From NCBI GenBank assembly GCA_944320465.1, contig CALUHO010000004.1, positions 1 to 64,000 of the forward strand: 64,000 bases of DNA, written 5' to 3'. Under the pieces are notes generated by a model that was not told the DNA's origin, ran no database searches, and was given only the letters and a program-made list of their open reading frames with translations. This document shows positions 18,354 through 27,885 of the stretch, one piece after another. This DNA is from an uncultured Bacteroidales bacterium. GTDB taxonomy: Bacteria; Bacteroidota; Bacteroidia; Bacteroidales; P3. Numbering within the stretch: the stretch's first letter is position 1; the number at the start of each line of letters is the position of its first letter. The position numbers and the translations under genes are program-made.

Positions 18354-19496
18354 ATGAAAGTCAGGAAACCTCGGCGGAGAAGACATCGCTCGAACACGTA
18401 TTACGGTTCGGCTTACGGTACGGGAAAGCGTAAGCGTTTCGGCAGAAGGTTGAAAGTCGGCTTGTATGTTCTGGCTGTCTTCATCTTTGGCCTGATGGTC
18501 TGCGTGGCGACCATCGGCTTGGGTTCGGCTGTGAAAGCGCGGACAACCTTGTTTATCCCGACGGGAGCAGGCTATGCGCAGGTTCAAGACAGCTTGCGAT
18601 CCAGCGGCAATGTGCAGATGTTCAAGTTCGAGGTTCTTTCCCGAATCAAAGGGTATCCGGAAACCGTGAAGCCGGGACGGTATGTGCTGGATCGGGGCGT
18701 CACGGCTTTGGCGGTGGTCAACAAGCTCCGGGCGGGCGACCAGGATGAGGTTCGGATCACGTTCAACAAGATTCGGAGCGTCAGTCAACTGGCCGGTATT
18801 GTTTCCAAGCGGATTGAAGCGGATTCGGTTTCGATAGTGCGTGTTTTGAGCGATTCGGCCTTCCTGAGCCGGTTCTCGTACGCTTTTGAAGGCGCGGATT
18901 CGGCCATGGAGGCTGCCCTGAGGGTCAATCCCGGTAATGTCTTGGGTTGTTTTATCCCTAATACGTATTACTGTTATTGGGATACGGATGCCGAGGAATT
19001 CTTCAAGCGGATGTATTGGGAACTGAACGATTTCTGGGAAGGCGAACGCCGGGCGAAAGCCGACAGCATGGACATGGATCGTTTGGAAATAATCTCTTTG
19101 GCATCCATCGTGGAAGAGGAAACCAATAAGAAGGACGAACGGGCCGATATTGCTTCGGTTTATCTGAACCGTTTGCGGCGGAGGATGTTACTCCAAGCCG
19201 ACCCGACCGTCAAATATGCGGTGGGCGATTTCGGCTTGAAACGGATTCTCAGAGAGCACTTGGCGGTTGAATCCCCGTATAATACTTACAAGGAAAGAGG
19301 CTTGCCTCCAGGGCCTATCTGCACGCCATCCATTTCATCGATCGATGCCGTTTTGGAGAACAAGCAGACCAAATACTTGTATTTTTGTGCCAAGCCGGAT
19401 TTTTCTGGCTATCATGTTTTTGCCACTTCGTATGCCAGGCATTTGGCCAATGCCCGTGCTTATCAGCGGGAACTGAACAAGTTGGGGGTGAAGTAG
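18354..19496 (+). CDS. mltG: Endolytic murein transglycosylase MltG (YceG)
   Basis: From the ATG at 18354 the protein is 380 residues; an upstream in-frame start at 18297 would add an unlikely 19-residue Cys/Leu-rich tail. It has a basic cytoplasmic N-terminus, one membrane segment (about 36-60), then the YceG domain. The catalytic Glu lies in LASIVEEETN. The conserved LQADPTVKYAVG and LPPGPICTPS motifs follow. The enzyme cuts nascent glycan strands at the inner membrane and sets their length. Confidence 0.92.
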   Translation: MKVRKPRRRRHRSNTYYGSAYGTGKRKRFGRRLKVGLYVLAVFIFGLMVCVATIGLGSAVKARTTLFIPTGAGYAQVQDSLRSSGNVQMFKFEVLSRIKGYPETVKPGRYVLDRGVTALAVVNKLRAGDQDEVRITFNKIRSVSQLAGIVSKRIEADSVSIVRVLSDSAFLSRFSYAFEGADSAMEAALRVNPGNVLGCFIPNTYYCYWDTDAEEFFKRMYWELNDFWEGERRAKADSMDMDRLEIISLASIVEEETNKKDERADIASVYLNRLRRRMLLQADPTVKYAVGDFGLKRILREHLAVESPYNTYKERGLPPGPICTPSISSIDAVLENKQTKYLYFCAKPDFSGYHVFATSYARHLANARAYQRELNKLGVK

Positions 19497-19558
19497 CAGT
19501 GTCTGTTGCGGGCAACCCTGTCTGCGGCGTGTTCGGGATGGCGATCGGGCATTTTGTA

Positions 19559-19763
19559 AGAAGCTGTTTAAATTTATTTGTTTAGGCCATCGGGAGGGGA
19601 TTTCGAGGGATTTTGCTGCGTTTTTCAAAGGAGGATAGCTAAGCTATCTGACGTGAAAAACGCAAAAAAGACCCGAAATAGCCCCCGATGGGCAAACAAA
19701 ATCCTGAAACCGGTTCCTGAAAATTCATTTTTTCAGGATTGCAAGAAATTTTAAACAGCTTCT
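19559..19763. repeat. Family 2 palindromic repeat
   Basis: Termini AGAAGCTGTTTAAA and TTTAAACAGCTTCT are inverted. Inside, GCGTTTTTCA pairs with TGAAAAACGC around GATAGCTAAGCTATC, and CCATCGGGAGGGG pairs roughly with CCCCCGATGG, so the whole unit can fold into one long hairpin. It ends 20 bp before the next gene's start codon. Confidence 0.85.
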
Positions 19764-19783
19764 AAATTTTGGAGGATGGCGTT

Positions 19784-21396
19784 ATGATGAAATTTCCAGT
19801 AGGGGTACAGACCTTTGAGAAGATTCGGGAAGAGGGTTATGTCTATGTGGACAAGACCGAAATGTTATATCAATTGATGACCACGGGTACCATTTATTTC
19901 CTGAGCCGGCCCCGCCGTTTCGGCAAGAGCCTGTTGGTCTCCACGCTGAAGAACTACTTCCAAGGCAAAAAAGAGCTTTTCCAAGGACTGGCTATAGAGA
20001 AATTAGAGAAAGACTGGTTCGAATATCCCGTGTTCCATATCGACTTCAACAGCGTCAATTTCCTGTCCCCCGGGACTTTGGACTCAGCCTTGGAAGACTA
20101 TGAGTCTTCTTGGGAACGGGCGTATGGCAAAAGTCCGGATTTCAAGGACATCGGAAGCCGTTTCGCCTACGTGCTGTCACAGGCGCACAAGCAGCACGGC
20201 CGGCGCTGCGTGGTCTTGGTGGACGAGTACGACAAGCCGATTCTGGATGTATTGGACATGGACATCAAGACCGATATCCAAGGCACGGGATACCGCTTGG
20301 AGGACTGGAACCGTTCGGTGTTGAAAAGTTTCTACTCGGTTTTCAAGGGGGCGGACGCGGACTTGCAGTTCGTGCTGCTGACGGGGGTGACCAAGTTCTC
20401 GCAGGTGAGCGTGTCCAGCGGTTTCAACCAGCCTTTGGACATCAGCATGGACAAGCGTTATGAAGCGCTCTGCGGCATCACTCAGGAGGAATTAGAAAGC
20501 TATTTCTCCGAACCGATTCGGGAGATAGCCGGGCAGGAGGGCATCGGCGAGGCGGAGATGCTGCAACGCTTGAAAGACCATTACGATGGATACCATTTCA
20601 GCACGAAACTGACCGACATCTACAACCCTTACAGCTTGCTGAGCGCTTTCGCCCAGCAGGAGTTGCTCGACTACTGGTTCCGCACCGGCACGCCCACCTA
20701 CCTCTTGCGGCTTCTGGAACACAGCCACGAGAACTTGAATGAGATGACGGGGCGGTATTACGACCCCAGCGAGTTCGTGGACTACAAGGCGGATGTGGAA
20801 AAGCCCTTGCCGATGATTTACCAAAGCGGCTACCTGACGATAAAGGATTACGACCCTAATTTCGGCACATTCCTGTTGGACTTTCCGAACAAGGAAGTGA
20901 AGAAAGGCTTTGTCAGCTTGGTGGCGGCAGGCTACCTGAAGCCGGAGGAGGACATGAAGTCTGAGTACGAACCTTGGTGCAAGCCATGCGCAAGGGCGAG
21001 CCGGACACTTTGCGCGACTTGTTCACCTCCTTCTTGGCCAGCATCCCCTACACGGCAAGGCGCAAGAAAGACCAGAAGGAGCGCGAAAGCTACTTCAATT
21101 ACACCTTCTACCTGATATTCCGGATGGTGAGCGTGTATGCCACCTACATTGAGAAAGAGCAGAGCCAGGGACGTTCCGACTGCATCGTGGAGACCCCGCA
21201 GTACCTCTATATCTTCGAGTTCAAACTGGACGGCACGGCGGACGAAGCCTTGAAGCAGATAGAAGACAAGGGCTATGCCAAGCCATACATCGGAGACCTG
21301 CGCAAGCTCTTCAAGGTTGGCGCCAGCTTCTCCTCCCAAACCGGGACTATTGAACCCAAATCGGTCATTAGACACGCCGGGGCTGTTTTCGGTTAG
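19784..21396 (+). pseudogene. AAA-ATPase-like/PD-(D/E)XK protein (DUF1703 type), frameshifted
   Basis: The start at 19784 (MMKFPVGVQTFEKI) follows a GGAGG eight bases upstream. The AAA-ATPase-like domain has SRPRRFGKSLL as P-loop and VVLVDEYDKPIL as Walker B. The frame is lost near 20970: the first frame drifts into a Pro/Ser-rich tail ending at 21115, while LVQAMRKGEPDTLRDLF continues in another frame. This second part carries a nuclease-like core, IFEFKLDG. One missing base in GAACCTTGG explains the break. The C-terminus is overwritten by a family 1 repeat: after SSQTGTIE the reading continues into repeat DNA until 21396. Such genes occur in many copies in Bacteroidales genomes; their function is unknown. 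Confidence 0.8.
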
Positions 21397-21549
21397 GAAA
21401 ATGAGGCTTTCGGGCATCTTGCCCGCCTCTGTCCGCATCCTGTTTCTCGCTACGCCTCGACGTAGCCCGCTACGCCTTCGGCTAGGCGAGAAGCATGCTG
21501 CATGACACAAGCGGGCAATCTCCCCAATGTCCAATGACCGATTTGGGTT
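21353..21549. repeat. Family 1 palindromic repeat
   Basis: A near-consensus copy: left end AACCCAAATCGGTCATTAGA, right end CCAATGACCGATTTGGGTT. It overlaps the last codons of the frameshifted AAA gene and precedes the promoter of the glycan locus. Confidence 0.9.
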
Positions 21550-21600
21550 AAAACATGATGTTTTCTTGTGCAATAGGTTGGAATGGAATGTTTGAAGAGG

Positions 21601-21631
21601 TTGTCTTGTTAGCGGTAATGTAGTACTTTTG
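21601..21631 (+). promoter_or_regulatory. Promoter of the glycan locus
   Basis: TTG at 21601-21603, a 20-nt gap and TACTTTTG at 21624-21631 match the Bacteroidota -33/-7 pattern. Expected initiation is near 21638, about 35 bp before the ATG at 21673. Confidence 0.55.
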
Positions 21632-21672
21632 TCCGATAGGGCATAGGTAAGTAATTTGTGAGGAGTTTCAAG

Positions 21673-22395
21673 ATGAAAGATATAAAAAAGCTTTTGAGCA
21701 GGCTTCTGTTGCTTTTTTTGCAAGTGTATTTTCGATTGGCGAAATCTTCACGGGTATCATATAAAGCCTATATCAATCAACATACAAGACTCGAGGATCA
21801 TTGCAAGATAGGAGAGAATACATTAGTTGCAGGAGCGAAAATAGGCAGGGGGTCGTATATAGGCCCTTTAGGAAATCTGACCAATGCAGAAGTGGGTCGT
21901 TTCTGTTCCATTGGCAGGAATGTCAGGATTATTGACGGGTTTCATCCTGTGCATGATTGGGTTTCCACCCATCCGGCATTCTTCTCTCCAGCCAAGCAGG
22001 CAGGCTTCTCTTTTGTGAAAGAGAATCGGTTTGAGGAACATCGTTTTTTTGATGCAGGCAATCGGATTTCGGTTAAGATAGGGAATGATGTTTGGATTGG
22101 CAATAACGTTTCTATCTTTTCCGGAGTGGAAATAGGCAACGGGGCTGTTGTCGCAGCAGGTGCCGTTGTTACGAAAAATGTTGATCCTTATGCAATTATA
22201 GGGGGGGTGCCTGCCAAGATTATTGGATATCGATTCAATCAGGATGATATTGCCCAGGTAGAAGCTTCGCGTTGGTGGGAATGGCCAATGGAAGTGCTGA
22301 AAGAAAAGGCTGGTTCCTTTTCTGATGTAAAGTTTTTTTTACGGGAAATCAAATCTGGGAATCGTGATAGCAAAGAATCTGAAACCTGTTTATAG
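21673..22395 (+). CDS. Hexapeptide-repeat acyltransferase
   Basis: The ATG at 21673 is preceded by AGGAG at the right distance; a GTG at 21658 would add five residues. The 240-residue protein has the left-handed beta-helix hexapeptide pattern (DHCKIGENTLVAGAKIGRGS, then VWIGNNVSIFSGVEIGNGA, then IIGGVPAKIIGYRF) with a long loop containing DGFHPVHDW that is typical of the xenobiotic/polysaccharide O-acetyltransferase group. It probably O- or N-acetylates a sugar of the surface glycan. The next gene starts 1 bp after the stop, or overlaps it if an earlier start is used. Confidence 0.85.
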   Translation: MKDIKKLLSRLLLLFLQVYFRLAKSSRVSYKAYINQHTRLEDHCKIGENTLVAGAKIGRGSYIGPLGNLTNAEVGRFCSIGRNVRIIDGFHPVHDWVSTHPAFFSPAKQAGFSFVKENRFEEHRFFDAGNRISVKIGNDVWIGNNVSIFSGVEIGNGAVVAAGAVVTKNVDPYAIIGGVPAKIIGYRFNQDDIAQVEASRWWEWPMEVLKEKAGSFSDVKFFLREIKSGNRDSKESETCL

Positions 22396-22396
22396 A

Positions 22397-23215
22397 ATGC
22401 AAAGTATGTTTAAGCAGATAACCGATACGATCGCTTCTGTTTTGAAGATGGTTCTGCTGACAAAATACCCTTTGTCGTGTCCGTTGAAACCGATATCCAA
22501 AGAATTGGTTTTGTTGGGGAACGGTCCATCGTTAAAGCTGTTTTTGCAAGAAAAAGGGGATTTTATGAAGGGAAAGGATTTGATGATGGTGAACTATGCC
22601 GCCGTGTCGGAGGCTTTTTCTTTGCATAAGCCACGGTATTATTTGCTGTTGGATCCTGCTTTCTTCCAGAAGGAAGAAAATATTGGAAAGATTTTTATTC
22701 CTTTGGCGGAGAAGACAGGGTGGGACATGTGCCTTTTCGTGCCTTATTGGGCAAAAAAAATCAAAGCTTGGCAACAAGCCTTGAAGGGAAATTCTCACAT
22801 AAAGCTGATTTTTTTCAATCCAGTACCAGTAGAGGGCTTCGATTCTTTCTGTCATTTTTGTTTCGACCGTCAATGGGGCATGCCCCGGCCTCGTAATGTC
22901 TTGGTCGCTGGTTTGATGTTGGGAATCCGGTGCGGTTTTTCAACCATTTACATGACCGGTGCGGATCATTCGTGGCTCAGGGAACTTTGGGTGGACGATG
23001 AGAATGTGGTTCATACGGACAGCGCGCATTTCTATGACAAAAAAGGTGCCGTGACACAAGCCACATCCTATGACATGTTTTTTTGGATGAATAGTTTCGC
23101 TATTGCTTTCAGATCATACAAACAGGTGGAGCGATATGCAAGGAAGAAAGGTGTCGATATCTATAATGTTACTCCGGGGTCTTATATCGATGCGTTCAGG
23201 CGTAAGAATGTGTGA
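22397..23215 (+). CDS. Unassigned glycan-locus protein, candidate nonulosonate transferase
   Basis: I do not firmly recognise this 272-residue protein (283 from an alternative start at 22364). It shows LVLLGNGPSLKLFL, then MMVNYAAVSEAF and PRYYLLLDPAFF, then a buried segment VLVAGLMLGIRCGFSTIYMTGADHSW. Near the end is KQVERYARKKGVDIYNVTP. The GNGPSLK start and the order of these motifs recall the fold of GT42 sialyltransferases and of DUF115/MptE-like proteins, some of which transfer or handle nonulosonic acids. It sits just upstream of a flippase and a pseudaminic acid pathway. A role as pseudaminic acid transferase is inference from motif order and position. Confidence 0.45.
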   Translation: MQSMFKQITDTIASVLKMVLLTKYPLSCPLKPISKELVLLGNGPSLKLFLQEKGDFMKGKDLMMVNYAAVSEAFSLHKPRYYLLLDPAFFQKEENIGKIFIPLAEKTGWDMCLFVPYWAKKIKAWQQALKGNSHIKLIFFNPVPVEGFDSFCHFCFDRQWGMPRPRNVLVAGLMLGIRCGFSTIYMTGADHSWLRELWVDDENVVHTDSAHFYDKKGAVTQATSYDMFFWMNSFAIAFRSYKQVERYARKKGVDIYNVTPGSYIDAFRRKNV

Positions 23216-23257
23216 AATTTTATGCTATGATGTCCGTCTAACTGTTTCTGATTGACT

Positions 23258-24718
23258 ATGGCTACGGAAACTTTGAAAAGCAAGACAGCCAAAGGAGTGT
23301 TTTGGTCAAGTGCCAGCAATTTGTTATCACAAGTGGTAAACATGCTGTTTGGCTTGGTTTTGGCACGGATTCTGGCACCGGAAGATTATGGAATAGTAGG
23401 TTTGCTAACGGTGTTTACTGGTCTGGCTACAGCATTGCAAGAGTGTGGCCTGTCTTCTGCTTTGATTAATAAAAAAGATGCTTCGCAGAAAGATTATGAT
23501 ACTGTTTTTTGGTTTACAGCAGGGAGTAGTGTCGTGCTTTATGTGATATTGTTTTTCTGCACGCCATTGATTGCCGATTTCTATCGTATTCCGGAATTGA
23601 AGCCTTTGGGTCGGATTGTTTTCTTGGGATTTGTATTTTCTTCACTTTGCATAGTTCCTATGGTTCGCTTGCAGAAAGAGCTGCAGATCAAGAAACAATC
23701 TTTATTATTGCTTCTTGTTACAATTATTTCTGGTATATGCGGAGTTGCTATGGCCTTGTGTGGATTGGCTTATTGGGGCTTGGCATTGCAATCGGTCGGC
23801 CTTTTCTTTTTCCGGATGATTTTTGTTTGGGTTGCCGTACGCTGGAAACCGACTTTTTCTTTTGATGTACACTCATTCATGGCCATGTGGCGGTATGGGG
23901 TAAAGATTCTGATCAATAGGATTGTCGATACTTTAAGCAATAATATCTTGATTGTCTTTTTAGGCCGCTATTATTCCCATGCCCAAGTGGGCTATTATAA
24001 TCAAGCGGCAAAATGGAGCTATTTGGCTTATTCTGTGTTTTGCGGTGTGGTGACAGGCATGATGCAGCCGGTATTTGTACAGGCATCGGATACGATGGAA
24101 CGTCTGCAGCGGGTTTTCCGTAAGATGTTGCGTTTCATGTCCATGATTTCATTTGTTTGCATGTTTGGCTTGGCTTTGATAGCTTCTGAGTTTATAACTA
24201 TCGCCATCACAGACAAATGGGCGCAAGCAGTTCCTCTTATGCAAATTATATGTGTAGGAGGGGGCTTTATTCCTTTAACTTGGATGTGCAATACTTTGAT
24301 TTTAAGTAGAGGAAAATCGGGAACTGTCATGTGGGTTTCCATAGCTGCTTCTTGCTTGCAATTATTGATGGTTTTCCTGTGTCATCCTTTTGGTATCCGG
24401 GTCATGACAATGGCTTACGTGGGCGTGCTTTTAGTGACATTTTTGTTTATGCAATATATGGTTGGAAGAGAATTGAGGGTGAATTATTTTGTTTTATTGG
24501 CGGATTCTTTGTTTTTCTGTGTCATGGCAGCAGTTAGTATGTTTATTTCCGGCTGGGTTGCCAGCAATGTTGAAAACCTATATGGGAGATTGGCCGTGAA
24601 AATCCTGTTAGCTGCCATGGTTTATCTTTTTTTGTTACGTATTACGGGGGTTCGGATTTTTATAGAAATGAAAGATTACATGATGCAAATGCTTAGGGCT
24701 AAATTGCATCGCAAGTAG
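23258..24718 (+). CDS. wzx: Wzx-type polysaccharide flippase
   Basis: The 486-residue protein is hydrophobic throughout, with about 12-14 membrane helices and the N-terminal motif of the MOP/PST family (GVFWSSASNLLSQVVNMLFG, then LVLARILAPEDYGIVGLL). It likely moves lipid-linked oligosaccharide across the inner membrane. The start at 23258 is chosen over an in-frame TTG six bases upstream. It lies within the glycan locus; codon use is AT-rich relative to the housekeeping genes, which fits horizontal exchange of such loci. Confidence 0.88.
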   Translation: MATETLKSKTAKGVFWSSASNLLSQVVNMLFGLVLARILAPEDYGIVGLLTVFTGLATALQECGLSSALINKKDASQKDYDTVFWFTAGSSVVLYVILFFCTPLIADFYRIPELKPLGRIVFLGFVFSSLCIVPMVRLQKELQIKKQSLLLLLVTIISGICGVAMALCGLAYWGLALQSVGLFFFRMIFVWVAVRWKPTFSFDVHSFMAMWRYGVKILINRIVDTLSNNILIVFLGRYYSHAQVGYYNQAAKWSYLAYSVFCGVVTGMMQPVFVQASDTMERLQRVFRKMLRFMSMISFVCMFGLALIASEFITIAITDKWAQAVPLMQIICVGGGFIPLTWMCNTLILSRGKSGTVMWVSIAASCLQLLMVFLCHPFGIRVMTMAYVGVLLVTFLFMQYMVGRELRVNYFVLLADSLFFCVMAAVSMFISGWVASNVENLYGRLAVKILLAAMVYLFLLRITGVRIFIEMKDYMMQMLRAKLHRK

Positions 24719-24782
24719 GGCGAGAAGGACTGTCAGAGAATATTAGTATCTTTGGCTTTGCCGAAGATAGGATGCGTCTCTG

Positions 24783-24835
24783 CAGAGCAAATCGAGCAAG
24801 CTCGTTTGCTCTGCGCTCGACTTTCATTATCTTTG
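24783..24835 (+). promoter_or_regulatory. Hairpin plus promoter ahead of pseB (family 3 element)
   Basis: CAGAGCAAATCGAGC (24783-24797) pairs with GCTCGTTTGCTCTG (24800-24813) with one bulged base. CGCTCGACTTTCAT follows, then TATCTTTG at 24828-24835, a full -7 match 25 bp before the pseB ATG. The sequence GCTCTGCGCTCG is shared with repeats at 12451 and 30664. This is the likely promoter for pseB-I. Confidence 0.55.
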
Positions 24836-24859
24836 CCAGTTTATAAGATATATGCTGAT

Positions 24860-25876
24860 ATGTTGAATCAAAAGTCGGTTTTGATTACCGGTGGGACCGG
24901 TTCGTTTGGAAAGAAGTTCGTAGAGACTATCTTGGCTCGTTATCCGGAAGTTTCCCGGATTGTTGTTTATTCCCGCGATGAGCTTAAGCAGTATTTGATG
25001 CATCAGATGTATCCTGTCAAAGAATATCCGCAGTTGCGTTTCTTTATCGGGGATGTCCGGGACGGAGAACGCTTGAAGCGGGCGTGCGAGGGGATAGATG
25101 TCATCATCCATGCGGCAGCCATCAAGCAAGTGGACACGGCGGAATATAATCCGGATGAATGCATAAAGACCAACGTGGATGGGGCGCGGAACGTCATCAA
25201 CGCAGCTTTGGATTGCGGAGTCAAGGAAGTGGTGGCCTTATCGACGGACAAAGCATGTGCTCCTATCAATCTTTACGGTGCTACGAAATTGGTTTCGGAT
25301 AAATTGTTCGTGGCGGCCAACAATATCAAAGGGAAACGTGATGTCCGCTTTTCGGTGGTTCGATACGGGAATGTAATGGGATCTCGAGGATCCGTCATTC
25401 CTTTCTTTTTGAGCCAGCGTGACAAGGGGGTGATACCTATCACGCATGCGGAAATGACCCGGTTCAATATCTCCTTGCAGGAGGGTGTGGACTTGGTCAT
25501 GTATGCGATTGGACATCACATAGGTGGAGAAATTTTTGTTCCTAAGATTCCATCGTATCGAATTATGGACGTAGCTAAAGCTATTGCCCCCAATGCACGG
25601 TGTGAAATTGTCGGGATTCGGCCGGGAGAAAAGCTGCACGAAGAGATGATAACCGTGACCGATGCCATGCATACGATTGACATAGGGCCGTATTATGCTA
25701 TTCTCCCGTCCGTTTCGTATTGCCATACCAAGGAAGATTACACGAGACATTACGATGCCAAGCCGGTATCGGAGAAGTTTTCCTATACTTCGGATAATAA
25801 TACTGAATGGGAGACGGTGGAAAGCCTACGGGAGAAGATCAAGAAATACGTGGATCCAAATTTTGAAATCAGATGA
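24860..25876 (+). CDS. pseB: UDP-GlcNAc 4,6-dehydratase (inverting), pseudaminic acid step 1
   Basis: The ATG at 24860 gives 338 residues starting MLNQKSVLITGGTGSFG, the Rossmann nucleotide-binding loop at the very N-terminus; the longer open frame from 24752 is repeat DNA. STDKACAPINLYGATK holds the SDR catalytic region with YxxxK. RPGEKLHEEMI is the usual C-terminal motif of PseB/FlaA1. It makes the 4-keto-6-deoxy-L-arabino-hexulose from UDP-GlcNAc. It overlaps pseC by 4 bp (ATGA). The series pseB-C-F-G-H-I follows on one strand. Confidence 0.92.
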   Translation: MLNQKSVLITGGTGSFGKKFVETILARYPEVSRIVVYSRDELKQYLMHQMYPVKEYPQLRFFIGDVRDGERLKRACEGIDVIIHAAAIKQVDTAEYNPDECIKTNVDGARNVINAALDCGVKEVVALSTDKACAPINLYGATKLVSDKLFVAANNIKGKRDVRFSVVRYGNVMGSRGSVIPFFLSQRDKGVIPITHAEMTRFNISLQEGVDLVMYAIGHHIGGEIFVPKIPSYRIMDVAKAIAPNARCEIVGIRPGEKLHEEMITVTDAMHTIDIGPYYAILPSVSYCHTKEDYTRHYDAKPVSEKFSYTSDNNTEWETVESLREKIKKYVDPNFEIR

Positions 25877-27033
25877 GACGGAATATACCATACGGCCACC
25901 AGCAGATAACGGAAGAGGATATTGCGGCGGTGGTGGAGACCTTGAAGTCGGATTACCTGACCCAGGGTCCGAAGACAGGGGAATTTGAGAAGAAATTTGC
26001 CGCCTATGTGGATGCCCTGTATGCCTTGGCGGTTGACAACGCTACATCGGGTTTGCATTTGGCTGCCAAGGCGTTGGGAGTCAAAGAAGGGGTGAAGGTG
26101 ATTGTGACTCCTATCACGTTCGCATCTTCGGCCAACTGCGTGAAATTTTGCGGTGGGGGTGTGGTATTCTGCGATATTGATCCGGATACGTACCTGATGG
26201 ATGCCAAGAAACTGGAGAAGATGCTATCCTCTGCCCCGCGAGGGACTTATGCTGGGATTATTCCGGTGGATTTTGGCGGCTATCCGCACAAGATGGATGA
26301 ATTCAGGGAATTGGCTGACCGTTACGGCTTGTGGATATTGGAGGATGCCTGCCATGCACCGGGCGCAGCCTTCCAAGCCAAGGACGGGAGCTGGCAGAAG
26401 ACAGGCAACAGCCGGTATGCCGATGCTACGGTCTTCTCTTTCCATCCGGTCAAGCATATCACTACGGGCGAAGGCGGCATGGTGACGACGCGGAATGAGG
26501 CTTTATATAAGAAGATGGCCTTGTACCGGACGCACGGTATTACCAAAGACCCGGATTTGATGCAAAAGAACGATGGCGGATGGTATTACGAGATGGTGGA
26601 TTTGGGCTACAATTACCGGATTACGGACTTTCAAGCGGCCTTGGGCATATCCCAGCTGGATCGAGCCGATGCCGGGATTGCCAGACGGCAGGAGATAGCC
26701 AGGAAATATGACGAGGCCTTTGCTGAGGCACCTTCCATCAGGATACCGTTTGTAGGACAGGGAATCAGGCATGCCTACCATTTGTATGTGATTCAGGTGT
26801 CAGACAGATTAGGTTTGTATAATCATCTTCGTTCCAAGGGGATTTTTGCCCAAATTCATTACATACCTTTGCACTTGCAGCCATACTATCGCCAGTTCGG
26901 GAGCAAAGAGGGTGATTGCCCGGTTGCGGAAAGCTATTATGCGCACTGCTTGAGTCTTCCCATGTTCCCGACCTTGACGGAAGACGATCAGGATTTTGTG
27001 ATAGGATCGGTGTTGGAGTTCTGTCAGAAATGA
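25873..27033 (+). CDS. pseC: PseC aminotransferase, pseudaminic acid step 2
   Basis: A 386-residue DegT/DnrJ/EryC1-type PLP enzyme. The start MRRNIPYGHQQITEEDI is typical of PseC. The PLP lysine is in FSFHPVKHITTGEGG, and EDACHAPGA and DLGYNYRITDFQAALG are the other family blocks. It transfers an amino group from glutamate to C4 of the PseB product. It is coupled to pseB by a 4-bp overlap. Confidence 0.93.
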   Translation: MRRNIPYGHQQITEEDIAAVVETLKSDYLTQGPKTGEFEKKFAAYVDALYALAVDNATSGLHLAAKALGVKEGVKVIVTPITFASSANCVKFCGGGVVFCDIDPDTYLMDAKKLEKMLSSAPRGTYAGIIPVDFGGYPHKMDEFRELADRYGLWILEDACHAPGAAFQAKDGSWQKTGNSRYADATVFSFHPVKHITTGEGGMVTTRNEALYKKMALYRTHGITKDPDLMQKNDGGWYYEMVDLGYNYRITDFQAALGISQLDRADAGIARRQEIARKYDEAFAEAPSIRIPFVGQGIRHAYHLYVIQVSDRLGLYNHLRSKGIFAQIHYIPLHLQPYYRQFGSKEGDCPVAESYYAHCLSLPMFPTLTEDDQDFVIGSVLEFCQK

Positions 27034-27075
27034 TTCGGCATCAGATTCATGGATGTTGTATAAAGAAATGGAGAA

Positions 27076-27801
27076 ATGAAGCGGAATATCGGGATTATCC
27101 CGGCACGGGGAGGAAGCAAGCGGATTCCCCGGAAGAATGTCAAGCCCTTTTTAGGGAAGCCTATTTTGTGCTATTCGATAGAGACTTTGCTGCAAACCGG
27201 ATTGTTCGAAGAAGTGATGGTCTCCACCGATGATGAAGAAATTGCGGAAACGGCTCGCGCATATGGAGCGAAAGTTCCTTTCTTGCGGTCAAGGGAGACA
27301 GCCAATGATTTTGCGACGATTACCGATGTGATTCAAGAAGTGCTGGCTAGGTACGAAGAGAGAGGCAGGGATTTCGATAATGTTTGCTGCATGTTGCCTA
27401 CATCTCCTTTGACCCAGTGGGAAGACGTAAAAGAGGCTTATGCATTGTTTGAAAAGCAGGATGCGCCGGCGATTTGCCCGGTGGTTCCGTTTTCTTATCC
27501 GATATGGAGGTCGTTGAAAGTAGATGGTGATGGGAAGATGTCCATGTTCTGGCCGGAGAACATGAATGCCCGCAGCCAGGATTTGGAACCGGCTTACCAT
27601 GACAGTGGGTCTTTCTATTGGGGCAAGAAAACGGCCATATTGCAGTATCATACTTTTTTTGTGCCTGGTTGCATGGCATGGGTTATGGATGAGATGCGGG
27701 TTCAGGACATAGACAACGAGGTGGATTGGCAATTGGCAGAGATGAAGTACCGTTTGCTGGGGAATCTATGTTGCAAGGAATCGGGAGTATTAGGACAATG
27801 A
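27076..27801 (+). CDS. pseF: Pseudaminic acid cytidylyltransferase
   Basis: At 241 residues it has the CMP-nonulosonate synthetase signature IIPARGGSKRIPRKN followed by PFLGKPIL. Downstream CCMLPTSPLTQWEDV and DSGSFYWGKK are typical of this group. It activates pseudaminic acid to the CMP form used by glycosyltransferases. The reading resembles NeuA as well, but its position between pseC and pseG favours PseF. Confidence 0.9.
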   Translation: MKRNIGIIPARGGSKRIPRKNVKPFLGKPILCYSIETLLQTGLFEEVMVSTDDEEIAETARAYGAKVPFLRSRETANDFATITDVIQEVLARYEERGRDFDNVCCMLPTSPLTQWEDVKEAYALFEKQDAPAICPVVPFSYPIWRSLKVDGDGKMSMFWPENMNARSQDLEPAYHDSGSFYWGKKTAILQYHTFFVPGCMAWVMDEMRVQDIDNEVDWQLAEMKYRLLGNLCCKESGVLGQ

Positions 27802-27885
27802 GGAAGTGAGGGTAAGATTTCCGCGAGTGGATGGGACGAAAAAGCGGTGGATGAGTATCTTTTTTGCGTTGATTGGTTTCTGAAG

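Noticed and set aside
20960..20990. Programmed frameshift in the AAA gene
   Set aside because: No slippery run or downstream pseudoknot is seen; GAACCTTGG lacks a slip site, so a deletion is more likely.
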